Assembly: GCA_947626705.1 (NCBI GenBank)
Contig: CANQTJ010000105.1
Coordinates: 1-5,225 of the forward strand
DNA length: 5,225 nucleotides
Direction of reading: 5' to 3'
Origin: an uncultured Clostridia bacterium
GTDB lineage: Bacteria; Bacillota; Clostridia; TANB77; CAG-508
How positions within the stretch are numbered: the first letter of the stretch is position 1; each line of letters starts with the position of its first letter. The notes under the pieces are model-generated. The model made no database searches. It saw only the letters and a program-made list of their open reading frames with translations, and was not told the DNA's origin. The translations under genes were made by a program, and so were the position numbers. Of the stretch, positions 1 through 5,225 are shown one piece after another.

Positions 1-54
1 TCTTTATTTTCAAGTATTTCTATCTTTTTATATATTATTTTATTATTTACGACC

Positions 55-79
55 ACCGCGACAGCGGTTTAGTACTAAA
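55..79. other. GC-rich small hairpin joined to a 12-bp palindrome
   Basis: ACCGC (55-59) and GCGGT (64-68) form a 5-bp stem around GACA. The perfect palindrome TTTAGTACTAAA spans 68-79 and is followed by a run of seven T on the plus strand (80-86). The stretch 51-68 has 13 G/C out of 18 in otherwise extremely AT-rich DNA. It could be an operator, an element end or a weak terminator; I cannot assign it. Nothing else supportable was found between 1 and 125. Confidence 0.4.
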
Positions 80-125
80 TTTTTTTGAACTAAAATTTGA
101 ATTAAATATATTTATATAATACTAC

Positions 126-169
126 AAAAAGTCGAACTTTGCAATGTTTTTCCATCGTCAAAATTCGAC
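126..169 (-). terminator. Strong intrinsic terminator after the pilin-like genes
   Basis: The minus strand from 169 to 131 folds into one long hairpin. GTCGAATTTTG pairs with CAAAGTTCGAC (11 bp, one G-U). After one bulged A, CGATG pairs with CATTG (5 bp, one G-U) around a six-base loop GAAAAA. TTTTT follows directly (130-126). It starts 40 nt after the stop codon of the downstream pilin-like gene and closes that unit. The plus-strand version has no T tract, so it is one-directional. Confidence 0.85.
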
Positions 170-209
170 ATATAAATACTTTATTATATATTACAAATCC
201 TTTTATTAT

Positions 210-779
210 TTAACCATTTTTTGTATATTCTACTATTGTTATTATTTTTTCTGCAACCATATTAGAACCTACTGCATAAACTAATGTATTGGTAGTATAA
301 TTTATATATTCCATAAACATATTTGTAGCATTAACACAATAAGTTTCACGCCAATAATAGTTGTTATCTGGAATATATTTAAAATATATTCTAGATGAAA
401 CTTGTATATAATCATAATTTAAATGAGAAATATCAATTGGATTTGAAGTACTTTGAATATAAACTTTTCTATATAATTTTTTCCCATCAATCCAAGTTCC
501 TATTTCTGTTTCGTTCTGTGAATAGTTTTCTGCATTTTCATTTCTTGTTCCATCTATATATTCTCCAATTTTACTCTCATAATCTCCTAAAGTATCATCT
601 TCCAATTTTTGTGCATTTTCTGACTTTTCCTTTGCCAATTTTGCATTTTCAAACAATCCATTTCCTGTTAATTGTGCTATTGATATTCCTGCCAATATTA
701 ACAAAATCACTATTGTTATAACTAGTGCTACTAGAGTTATTGCCTTATTTTCCTTAAATAATTTATTGTTTAATTTCAT
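210..779 (-). CDS. Type IV pilin-like membrane protein with variable C-terminal domain (downstream copy)
   Basis: A 189-residue paralogue of the preceding gene. Residues 14-52 (membrane helix plus GNGLFENAKLAKEK) are identical to it. The leader MKLNNKLFKENKA ends in Ala rather than Gly, and mature position 5 is Ala rather than Glu, so prepilin-peptidase processing is plausible but not certain. The stalk (53-90) is about 14 residues shorter and lacks the ISKEEYDKLK segment. The C-terminal domain (94-189) opens with IGTWIDGKKLYRK and ends with VEYTKNG like its partner, but the roughly 75 residues between are unrelated by eye, Tyr- and Asn-rich, with one cysteine (C148). It is probably co-transcribed with the upstream gene, and a strong terminator follows 40 nt after the stop. 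The expected role is a surface or minor pilin-type subunit; the function is unknown. Confidence 0.83.
   Translation of the reverse strand: MKLNNKLFKENKAITLVALVITIVILLILAGISIAQLTGNGLFENAKLAKEKSENAQKLEDDTLGDYESKIGEYIDGTRNENAENYSQNETEIGTWIDGKKLYRKVYIQSTSNPIDISHLNYDYIQVSSRIYFKYIPDNNYYWRETYCVNATNMFMEYINYTTNTLVYAVGSNMVAEKIITIVEYTKNG
643..719 (-). repeat. 77-bp identical block in the pilin-like genes, copy 2
   Basis: Partner of 1320-1396. Similarity falls off sharply after the residue-52 codon, where the stalks and C-terminal domains diverge, apart from the short W-x-x-GK and EYTK motifs. Confidence 0.9.
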
Positions 780-784
780 TTGTT

Positions 785-793
785 CCTCTCCTT
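785..793 (-). promoter_or_regulatory. Ribosome binding site of the downstream pilin-like gene
   Basis: The minus strand reads AAGGAGAGG; the AAGGAG core (793-788) lies 8 nt before the ATG at 779-777. This strong Shine-Dalgarno match fixes the start and the complete leader MKLNNKLFKENKA. Confidence 0.75.
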
Positions 794-825
794 TTTCTTG
801 TTTTCTAATTATTTGTCAAAAGTAT

Positions 826-856
826 ATTATATAACTATATTTCAATATTTTAGCAA
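826..856 (-). promoter_or_regulatory. Possible weak internal promoter before the downstream pilin-like gene
   Basis: In the 83-bp gap between the two pilin-like genes, the minus strand carries a perfect TATAAT (831-826). A poor TTGCTA (856-851) precedes it at a long 19-nt spacing. No terminator hairpin is seen in the gap, so read-through from the upstream gene is at least as likely. The -10 match alone is weak evidence in such AT-rich DNA. Confidence 0.3.
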
Positions 857-862
857 TTAATT

Positions 863-1456
863 TTAATCTGTCTTTTTCGTATATTCTAAAACAAGATATT
901 TAGCAAGCGTAAATCCTTCTGCACAATATAATGTTAGACCAGTATTCCCTTCACTTCGACAAAAAACAGTAGACATTGAATTATCTGTAGAACCATCCGT
1001 CATACCATCAGCTCTAATAAAATTCTCAACCCAGCTATAATCTCCTACAATATTTATATTTCCTGTTGTTCTATTAGGAACACCAGAAGGTATTGAGATA
1101 ACTTTTCTATAAATAGTTTTTCCATTTATCCATTTTCCAACTTCCATTTCTTCATCAAGTGTATATGTATTTGCATTTTTTAATTTGTCATATTCTTCTT
1201 TACTTATTGTTACTGTATCTCTATTATTAGAAATTTCATCTTCAATTAAATTTTCATAATCACTTAATGTTTTGTTTTCTTTTTCTTGCTCATTTTTATA
1301 TTTTTCTTTTGCCAATTTCGCATTTTCAAACAATCCATTTCCTGTTAATTGTGCTATTGATATTCCTGCCAATATTAACAAAATCACTATTGTTATTACC
1401 AGTGCTACTAATGTTATTCCCTTTTTTTGTTTATATATTTTTTTGTTTAATTTCAT
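863..1456 (-). CDS. Type IV pilin-like membrane protein with variable C-terminal domain (upstream copy)
   Basis: A 197-residue pilin- or pseudopilin-like protein. Residues 1-13 form a short basic leader ending in Gly (QKKG), followed by a hydrophobic helix (about 14-37, ITLVALVITIV…) and GNGLFENAKLAKEK, the layout of a class III prepilin signal cleaved by a prepilin peptidase. The usual Glu at mature position 5 is Ala here. A charged, probably helical stalk (about 53-105, including TVTISKEEYDKLK) leads to a C-terminal domain (107-197) that opens with VGKWINGKTIYRK and ends with EYTKKTD. It has two cysteines (C166, C178) that could pair. It is the first gene of a tandem pair, with its own promoter upstream; 83 bp separate it from the next gene. 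It may assemble into a filament or stay membrane-bound with the C-terminal domain displayed outside. The family is recognised by its N-terminus; the specific function is unknown. No prepilin peptidase or assembly ATPase is visible here. Confidence 0.85.
   Translation of the reverse strand: MKLNKKIYKQKKGITLVALVITIVILLILAGISIAQLTGNGLFENAKLAKEKYKNEQEKENKTLSDYENLIEDEISNNRDTVTISKEEYDKLKNANTYTLDEEMEVGKWINGKTIYRKVISIPSGVPNRTTGNINIVGDYSWVENFIRADGMTDGSTDNSMSTVFCRSEGNTGLTLYCAEGFTLAKYLVLEYTKKTD
1320..1396 (-). repeat. 77-bp identical block in the pilin-like genes, copy 1
   Basis: This stretch is identical base for base to 643-719, at the same codon positions in both genes (offset 677). It covers the membrane helix and the start of the stalk. 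Over the longer 117-bp alignment (1301-1417 against 624-740) I count 7 mismatches. Synonymous sites are conserved, so this reflects recent duplication or gene conversion and not only protein-level constraint. Confidence 0.9.
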
Positions 1457-1463
1457 TTATTTT

Positions 1464-1469
1464 CCCCTT
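1464..1469 (-). promoter_or_regulatory. Ribosome binding site of the upstream pilin-like gene
   Basis: The minus strand reads AAGGGG followed by 7 nt and then ATG at 1456-1454. The spacing and purine run fix the start at 1456 and give the full prepilin leader MKLNKKIYKQKKG. Confidence 0.7.
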
Positions 1470-1539
1470 TCTTCTTTTGTTTATTTTGCTCCATTTTCGT
1501 TTTATTATGTAACTTTATTATTACTTTTTTCTATTTTAA

Positions 1540-1568
1540 ATTTTATCATTATAAAAATTTTTTGTAAA
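1540..1568 (-). promoter_or_regulatory. Predicted sigma-A-type promoter for the pilin-like genes
   Basis: On the minus strand, TTTACA (1568-1563) is separated by exactly 17 nt from TAAAAT (1545-1540), each one base from the TTGACA/TATAAT consensus. Transcription would start near 1533 and give a leader of about 75 nt before the ATG at 1456. It lies just downstream of the surface-protein terminator, as expected for an independent unit. The background is very AT-rich, so chance matches are possible. Confidence 0.55.
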
Positions 1569-1596
1569 TACATTTTTATAAAATTTTATTATATTT

Positions 1597-1632
1597 AAAA
1601 TAAGAAAGTGAAATTTATTTCCACTTTCTTAT
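1597..1632 (-). terminator. Intrinsic terminator overlapping the surface-protein stop codon
   Basis: The perfect 11-bp inverted repeat ATAAGAAAGTG (1600-1610) and CACTTTCTTAT (1622-1632) flanks an 11-nt loop. On the minus strand the descending arm runs into a short T run (…CTTATTTT). The TAA stop at 1629-1631 sits inside the ascending arm. The stem is AT-rich and the U tract short, so efficiency is uncertain. Confidence 0.65.
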
Positions 1633-4600
1633 CTTTTCATTTTATTATCTTTTGTAACCCTAATTCCAAAATAAATACAAACAAAATTTATTAACACAAT
1701 TACTACAATTAATCCTTTTCTAATACCTGTATATGGCAAAATTCCTTGTTTAGTACCTGTAATATCATTTGAAACTATTTTATTTGTTGATTTATTACTT
1801 GATACTGAACTATTATTTTTTGAAACTACATTAGTAGGTTCTTCTACTGTTTCATTTTTTGTATTTTCTGTATTTTGTATTTTATTTGGCTCATCAGGTT
1901 TTTGTGGATCATCTGGAATTTGTGGTTCAACTGTATTGTCAGGGTCATCTGGAATTTGTGGATTATCTGGCTCATTTGGTTTGTCAGGATTATCTGGTTC
2001 ATCTGGATCTATTGGCTCTTTTATAATCTTATTATTATATATTATTCCTTCTGTTCCTTCCTTAAATATCACTGTGCCGTCTTCTGTTACTTCAAATACA
2101 TACATTGTGTTATTTAGTTGATAGCCTTCTGGAGCTTGTTCCTCTTTATATTGATATTTTCCTGATTTCATTTTAAATTGAATTTTTCCACTTGCATCAG
2201 TTGTTAATTTTATTGGATTTCCTTCTTCATCTAATATTGGATTTCCTTTTTCATCATATATTCCTATTACTGCTCCTTCTAATACTATACTTGTTCCAGT
2301 TTCATATTTTCTTATTATTATTTCTGCTTCTATTTCTCCTTTTGGTTCTTCTTTTATTTTATCATCATATATGATACCATCTGTATTTCCTTCAAATGTT
2401 ATTGCTCCATCAGCATTTACTATGAAACTATACATTGTGTTATTTAATACATATCCATCTGGTGCTTTTACTTCTTTGTATTGGTATCTTCCATATCTTA
2501 ATGATGGTAATATTATTTCTCCATTTGCATTTGTTTCTAATTGTATTTCTTGCCCTTCTGTATCTTTTAATGGATTTCCTCTTTCATCATATAATGCTAT
2601 TATTGCTCCTTCTACTGGTATATCTGTATCTGTTATGTATTTTCTAATCTTGTTTTCTCCTTCTATTGATGTTACAATGTCATTATATATTATTCCTTCT
2701 GTATCTTTTTCAAATATAACAACACCTGTTTCTGTTACTTCAAATGTATACATTCTGTCATTCAATCTATACCCTTCTGGGGCTTTTTCTTCTTTATATT
2801 GATATTTTCCAGATTTGATTTTAAATTGGATTTCTCCATTTGCATCTGTTTCTAATTTTACTGGATTACCATCTTCATCTAAAATTGGATTTCCTTCTTC
2901 ATCATATATGCCTATAACTGCTCCTAATAATCCTATATTTGTATCAGTTTCGTATTTTCTTATTATTATTTCTGCTTTTATTTCTTCTTTTGGTTCTTCT
3001 TTCACTTTTTCATTATATATTATTCCTCTTGTACCCATACCAAATATAACTTGTCCATCTTCTGTCACTTCAAATGTATATACTGTTGCATTTAACTCAT
3101 ATCCTTCTGGAGCTCTTTCTTCTCTATATTTATATTTTCCTGGTTTTGCTTTAAATTGTATTTGTCCTTTTGAATCTGTTGTTAGCTTTAATGGAGTTCC
3201 ATCTTCTTTCATAATTGCTTTTCCATTTTCATCGTATATTCCTATTACTGCTCCTTCTAGTCCTATACTTGTTCCGGTTTCATATTTTCTTATTATTACT
3301 TCTGCTTCTATTTCTTCTTTTGGTTCTTCTTTTATTTTATCATCATATATGATACCATCTGTATTTCCTTCAAATGTTATCGTTCCATCAGCATTTACTG
3401 TGAAGCTATACATTGTGTTATTTAATACATATCCATCTGGAGCTTTTATTTCTTTATATTGATATCTTCCATATCTTAATGATGGTAATATTATTTCTCC
3501 ATTCGCATTTGTTTCTAATTGTATTTCTTGCCCTCCTGCATCTTTTAATGGATTTCCTCTTTCATCATATAATGCGATTATTGCTCCTTCTACTGGTATA
3601 TCTGTATCTGTTATGTATTTTCTAATCTTCGTTTTGCCTTCTATTGATGTTATAATGTCATTATATATTATTCCATCTGTATTTTCTTCAAATATGACAG
3701 CTCCTGTTTCTGTTACTTCAAATGTATACATTGTATCATTCAATCTATAACCTTCTGGTGCTTTTTCTTCTTTATATTGATATTTCCCTGGTTTCATTCT
3801 AAATTGGATTTCTCCATTTACATCTGTCGTTAATTTTAATGGATTACTATCTTCGTCTAAAATTGGTTTTCCTTCTTCATCATATATTCCTATTACTGCT
3901 CCTGATAGTCCTATTCTTGTTCCAGTTTCATATTTTCTTATTATTATTTGTGCCCTTACTTCTTCTTTTGGTTCCTCTTTTATTTTATCATTATATATAA
4001 TTCCATTCGTATTATCTTCGAATGTTATCGTGCCATCATTATTTACTGTAAAGCTATACATTTTATCATTTAATACATATCCATCTGGAGCTTTTATTTC
4101 TTTATATTGATATCTTCCATATTTTAATGCTGGTAATATTATTTCTCCATTCACATCTGTTTCTAGTTGTATTTCTTGTCCTTCTGCATCTTTTAATGGA
4201 TTTCCTCCTTCATCGTATAATGCTATTATTGCTCCTGCTACTGGTATATTCGTATCTGTTATATATTTTCTAATTTTTGTTCTTCCTTCTATTGAAAATA
4301 CAATGTCATCATATATTATTCCATTCGTATTATCTTCAAATGTTATTGTTCCATCATTGTTTACTGTAAAGCTATACATTTTACTATTTAATACATATCC
4401 ATTCGGAGCTTTTATTTCTTTATAATAATATCTTCCATATTTTAATGCTGGTAGTGTTATTTCTCCATTTGCATTTGTTTCTAGTTGTATCTCTTGTCCT
4501 TCTGCATTTTTCAATGGTTGTCCATCTTCATCATATAATGCTATTATTGCTCCTTTTATCGGTGTATCTGTATCTGTTATATATTTTTTAATCTTCGTGT

Positions 4601-5225
4601 TTCCTTCTACTGATGTTACAATGTCATCATATATTATTCCATTTGTATCTCCCTCAAATGTTATTGTTCCATCATTGTTTACTGTAAAGCTATACATTTC
4701 ATCATTTAATACATATCCATTCGGAGCTTTTATTTCTTTATATTGATATCTTCCATATTTTAATGATGGTAGTTCTATTTCTCCATTTGCATTTGTTTCT
4801 AATTGTATTTCTCTTCCTTCTTCATCTCTCAATGGTTGTCCATCTTCATCATACAATGCTATTATTGCTCCTTTTATCGGTGTATCTGTATCTGTTATAT
4901 ATTTTTTTATCTTCGTGTTTCCTTCTACTGAAAATACAATATCATCATATATTATTCCATTTGTACCTTCTTCAAATGTTACTGTTCCATCATTATTTAC
5001 CGTAAAACTGTACATTTTGCTATTTAATACATAACCATCTGGAGCTTTTATTTCTCTGTATTGATATCTTCCATATTTTAATGATGGTAATGTTATTTCT
5101 CCGTTCGCATCTGTTTCTAATTGTATTTCTTCCCCTTTTGCATTTCTTAATGGTTGTCCATCTTCATCATATAATGCTATTATTGCTCCTTTTATCGGTG
5201 TATCTGTATCTGTTATATATTTTTT
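1629..5225 (-). CDS. LPXTG-anchored surface protein with tandem SpaA/Cna-B domains (5' end missing)
   Basis: Large cell-wall-anchored surface protein, probably an adhesin or stalk. The frame is open to the right edge, so the start codon and signal peptide are not seen; the Met at 5013-5015 lies inside a repeat and is not the start. The visible 1198 residues hold ten Ig-like SpaA/Cna-B units (residues 1-1071). Each has a [KR]KY lysine on the first strand, an E-box like YQYKEIKAPDGY (family pattern YxLxETxAPxGY) and a closing strand GIIY[ND]. Lys, Glu and Asn/Asp form the intramolecular isopeptide triad known from this family, and all ten units keep it. Next come a Pro/Asp-rich stretch (1072-1114), a Ser/Thr/Asn-rich stretch, LPYTG (1163-1167), a hydrophobic segment (about 1172-1190) and the basic tail KDNKMKR. 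A sortase should cleave between Thr and Gly and link the protein to peptidoglycan. A hairpin terminator overlaps the stop codon. The ligand is unknown; a sortase-pilus subunit is possible but no pilin-type YPKN motif is visible. Confidence 0.95.
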   Translation of the reverse strand, partial: KKYITDTDTPIKGAIIALYDEDGQPLRNAKGEEIQLETDANGEITLPSLKYGRYQYREIKAPDGYVLNSKMYSFTVNNDGTVTFEEGTNGIIYDDIVFSVEGNTKIKKYITDTDTPIKGAIIALYDEDGQPLRDEEGREIQLETNANGEIELPSLKYGRYQYKEIKAPNGYVLNDEMYSFTVNNDGTITFEGDTNGIIYDDIVTSVEGNTKIKKYITDTDTPIKGAIIALYDEDGQPLKNAEGQEIQLETNANGEITLPALKYGRYYYKEIKAPNGYVLNSKMYSFTVNNDGTITFEDNTNGIIYDDIVFSIEGRTKIRKYITDTNIPVAGAIIALYDEGGNPLKDAEGQEIQLETDVNGEIILPALKYGRYQYKEIKAPDGYVLNDKMYSFTVNNDGTITFEDNTNGIIYNDKIKEEPKEEVRAQIIIRKYETGTRIGLSGAVIGIYDEEGKPILDEDSNPLKLTTDVNGEIQFRMKPGKYQYKEEKAPEGYRLNDTMYTFEVTETGAVIFEENTDGIIYNDIITSIEGKTKIRKYITDTDIPVEGAIIALYDERGNPLKDAGGQEIQLETNANGEIILPSLRYGRYQYKEIKAPDGYVLNNTMYSFTVNADGTITFEGNTDGIIYDDKIKEEPKEEIEAEVIIRKYETGTSIGLEGAVIGIYDENGKAIMKEDGTPLKLTTDSKGQIQFKAKPGKYKYREERAPEGYELNATVYTFEVTEDGQVIFGMGTRGIIYNEKVKEEPKEEIKAEIIIRKYETDTNIGLLGAVIGIYDEEGNPILDEDGNPVKLETDANGEIQFKIKSGKYQYKEEKAPEGYRLNDRMYTFEVTETGVVIFEKDTEGIIYNDIVTSIEGENKIRKYITDTDIPVEGAIIALYDERGNPLKDTEGQEIQLETNANGEIILPSLRYGRYQYKEVKAPDGYVLNNTMYSFIVNADGAITFEGNTDGIIYDDKIKEEPKGEIEAEIIIRKYETGTSIVLEGAVIGIYDEKGNPILDEEGNPIKLTTDASGKIQFKMKSGKYQYKEEQAPEGYQLNNTMYVFEVTEDGTVIFKEGTEGIIYNNKIIKEPIDPDEPDNPDKPNEPDNPQIPDDPDNTVEPQIPDDPQKPDEPNKIQNTENTKNETVEEPTNVVSKNNSSVSSNKSTNKIVSNDITGTKQGILPYTGIRKGLIVVIVLINFVCIYFGIRVTKDNKMKR
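1632..1739 (-). other. C-terminal sortase sorting signal (LPYTG, membrane helix, basic tail)
   Basis: LPYTG is encoded at 1725-1739. It is followed by IRKG, a hydrophobic run LIVVIVLINFVCIYFGIRV and KDNKMKR, 31 residues from the motif to the C-terminus. This is the standard three-part signal for sortase-mediated anchoring in Gram-positive bacteria. Tyr at the x position is less common than Glu, Gln or Lys but fits the LPxTG pattern. The sortase class cannot be told from this alone. Confidence 0.92.
1884..2012 (-). other. Pro/Asp-rich cell-wall-spanning region of the surface protein
   Basis: It encodes residues 1072-1114 of the visible protein, a run of PDxP, PDNP and PNEP motifs with QIPDDP present twice. 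Regions of this type in LPXTG proteins are extended and thread the peptidoglycan layer. The DNA is correspondingly repetitive: tcatctggaatttgtgg occurs twice within 1905-1965. A Ser/Thr/Asn-rich segment follows before the sorting signal. Confidence 0.8.
2322..2969 (-). repeat. Two-domain duplication, copy 2 (units B8-A9)
   Basis: Partner of 3300-3947. Unit A9 repeats A6, including the shared GAIIALYDERGNPLKD, LPSLRYGRYQY and NADG residues, which the four N-terminal A units lack in that combination. The following units, B7 and B10, share TSI-x-LEG and VTEDG markers, which hints at a three-domain block, but B10 as a whole is closer to B8 than to B7, so only the pair is called. Confidence 0.7.
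3300..3947 (-). repeat. Two-domain duplication, copy 1 (units B5-A6)
   Basis: This 648-bp segment and 2322-2969 have the same length and the same B-then-A composition. The A halves (A6 and A9) differ at only 6 of 110 residues by eye and are almost identical in DNA over long runs. The B halves (B5 and B8) differ at 19 of 106, which is closer than B5 is to B10. I infer duplication or gene conversion of a pair of domains as one block. A plain A6/A9 gene conversion is the main alternative. Confidence 0.7.

Larger units (their letters stand above)
2013..5225 (-). repeat. Array of ten SpaA/Cna-B repeat units of two types, order AAAABABBAB
   Basis: In-frame tandem repeats of 318 or 330 bp. Units in N-to-C order: A1 4914-5225 (lacking about two residues at the edge), A2 4596-4913, A3 4278-4595, A4 3948-4277, B5 3630-3947, A6 3300-3629, B7 2970-3299, B8 2652-2969, A9 2322-2651, B10 2013-2321. 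Type A reads KYITDT, GAIIALYDE, EIQLET, LP[SA]L[KR]YGRY, E[IV]KAP, MYSF. Type B reads KYET, GAVIGIYDE, K[SP]GKY, EE[KRQ]AP, YTFEVTE (YVF in B10). A 106-residue unit ends in a linker such as DIVFSVEGNT; a 110-residue unit ends in KIKEEPKEE plus a short tail. The boundaries were checked by locating the MYSF/MYTF-position codon of nine consecutive units in the DNA. The array very probably continues beyond the right edge. Confidence 0.93.

Noticed and set aside
1..56. Minus-strand frame from a GTG at 56-54 reading VVVNNKIIYKKIEILENK to the left edge
   Set aside because: It is open to the edge and looks protein-like, but it is only about 18 codons, has no Shine-Dalgarno sequence, and starts inside the GC-rich hairpin. 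Sequence to the left would be needed.
46..68. TTTAC followed by a small hairpin, resembling an IS200/IS605-type end
   Set aside because: There is no transposase, TnpB-like gene or matching second end, and the resemblance is to a very short motif.
3..119. Plus-strand frame from the left edge ending in TAA at 117-119 (contains DHRDSGLVLN)
   Set aside because: It could be the tail of a convergent gene, but the composition is mostly Phe/Ile/Tyr from AT-rich DNA and no family is recognisable.
164..170. TTCGACA, matching the Spo0A box core TGTCGAA on the minus strand
   Set aside because: It forms part of the terminator stem downstream of the genes and is not placed to regulate a promoter seen here.
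395..1598. Plus-strand open frames opposite the pilin-like genes
   Set aside because: They are low-complexity Phe/Leu-rich translations without a ribosome binding site; the minus-strand genes have recognisable family features and strong ribosome binding sites.
1875..5005. Several long plus-strand open frames rich in Leu, Phe, Ile, Ser and Tyr opposite the surface-protein gene
   Set aside because: They are antisense to the repeat array, recur with the repeat period, lack ribosome binding sites and have low-complexity composition; they arise because the minus-strand gene avoids certain codons.
5013..5015. ATG as the start codon of the surface-protein gene
   Set aside because: The frame continues upstream to the window edge through another full SpaA-type unit, and the same Met recurs inside most units, so it is internal.
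2013..5225. CRISPR-like or other non-coding repeat array
   Set aside because: The repeats are in-frame, 318-330 bp long, diverge mainly at the codon level and encode a known domain family.

Overview
The window is very AT-rich and all three supported genes lie on the minus strand. The gene types suggest a low-GC Gram-positive bacterium, most likely an uncultured gut-type member of the Clostridia. The reasons are an LPXTG-class wall anchor, strong AGGAG/AAGGGG-like ribosome binding sites, AT-rich codon use, and a prepilin-like N-terminus of the 'GITLVALVITIVILLILAGI' kind that I associate with such genomes. The lineage is an inference; no taxonomic marker gene is present.

Layout in the direction of transcription (right to left): (1) 5225-1629, the 3' part of a large surface-protein gene whose 5' end lies beyond the right edge. 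The visible 1198 residues are ten SpaA/Cna-B-type domains of about 106-110 residues, a Pro/Asp-rich and then Ser/Thr/Asn-rich wall-spanning region, an LPYTG sortase motif, a membrane segment and a basic tail. A hairpin terminator overlaps its stop codon. (2) 1599-1457, a short intergenic stretch with a good housekeeping-type promoter. (3) 1456-863 and 779-210, two tandem genes for small type IV pilin-like proteins (197 and 189 aa) with nearly identical N-terminal membrane helices and divergent C-terminal domains. (4) 169-126, a strong intrinsic terminator closing the pilin unit. (5) 125-1, no convincing gene, but a GC-rich hairpin and a palindrome.

Working together: all three products are expected at the cell surface. 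The large protein would be a stalk of self-crosslinked Ig-like domains fixed to peptidoglycan by sortase. The two small proteins would be membrane-anchored or assembled pilin-like subunits presenting a variable C-terminal head. The terminator and promoter between them imply two transcription units, so a functional link rests only on adjacency and shared location. No sortase, prepilin peptidase or pilus motor is in the window.

The most interesting features are the internal organisation of the repeat array (two domain types, linkers that follow the downstream domain type, a type-linked Asp/Asn choice at the predicted isopeptide position, a recent two-domain duplication) and the pilin-like proteins, whose C-terminal halves carry a W-x-x-GK-x-x-YRK ... 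EYTK signature that I recall from C-terminal domains of phage tail proteins in gut Firmicutes.
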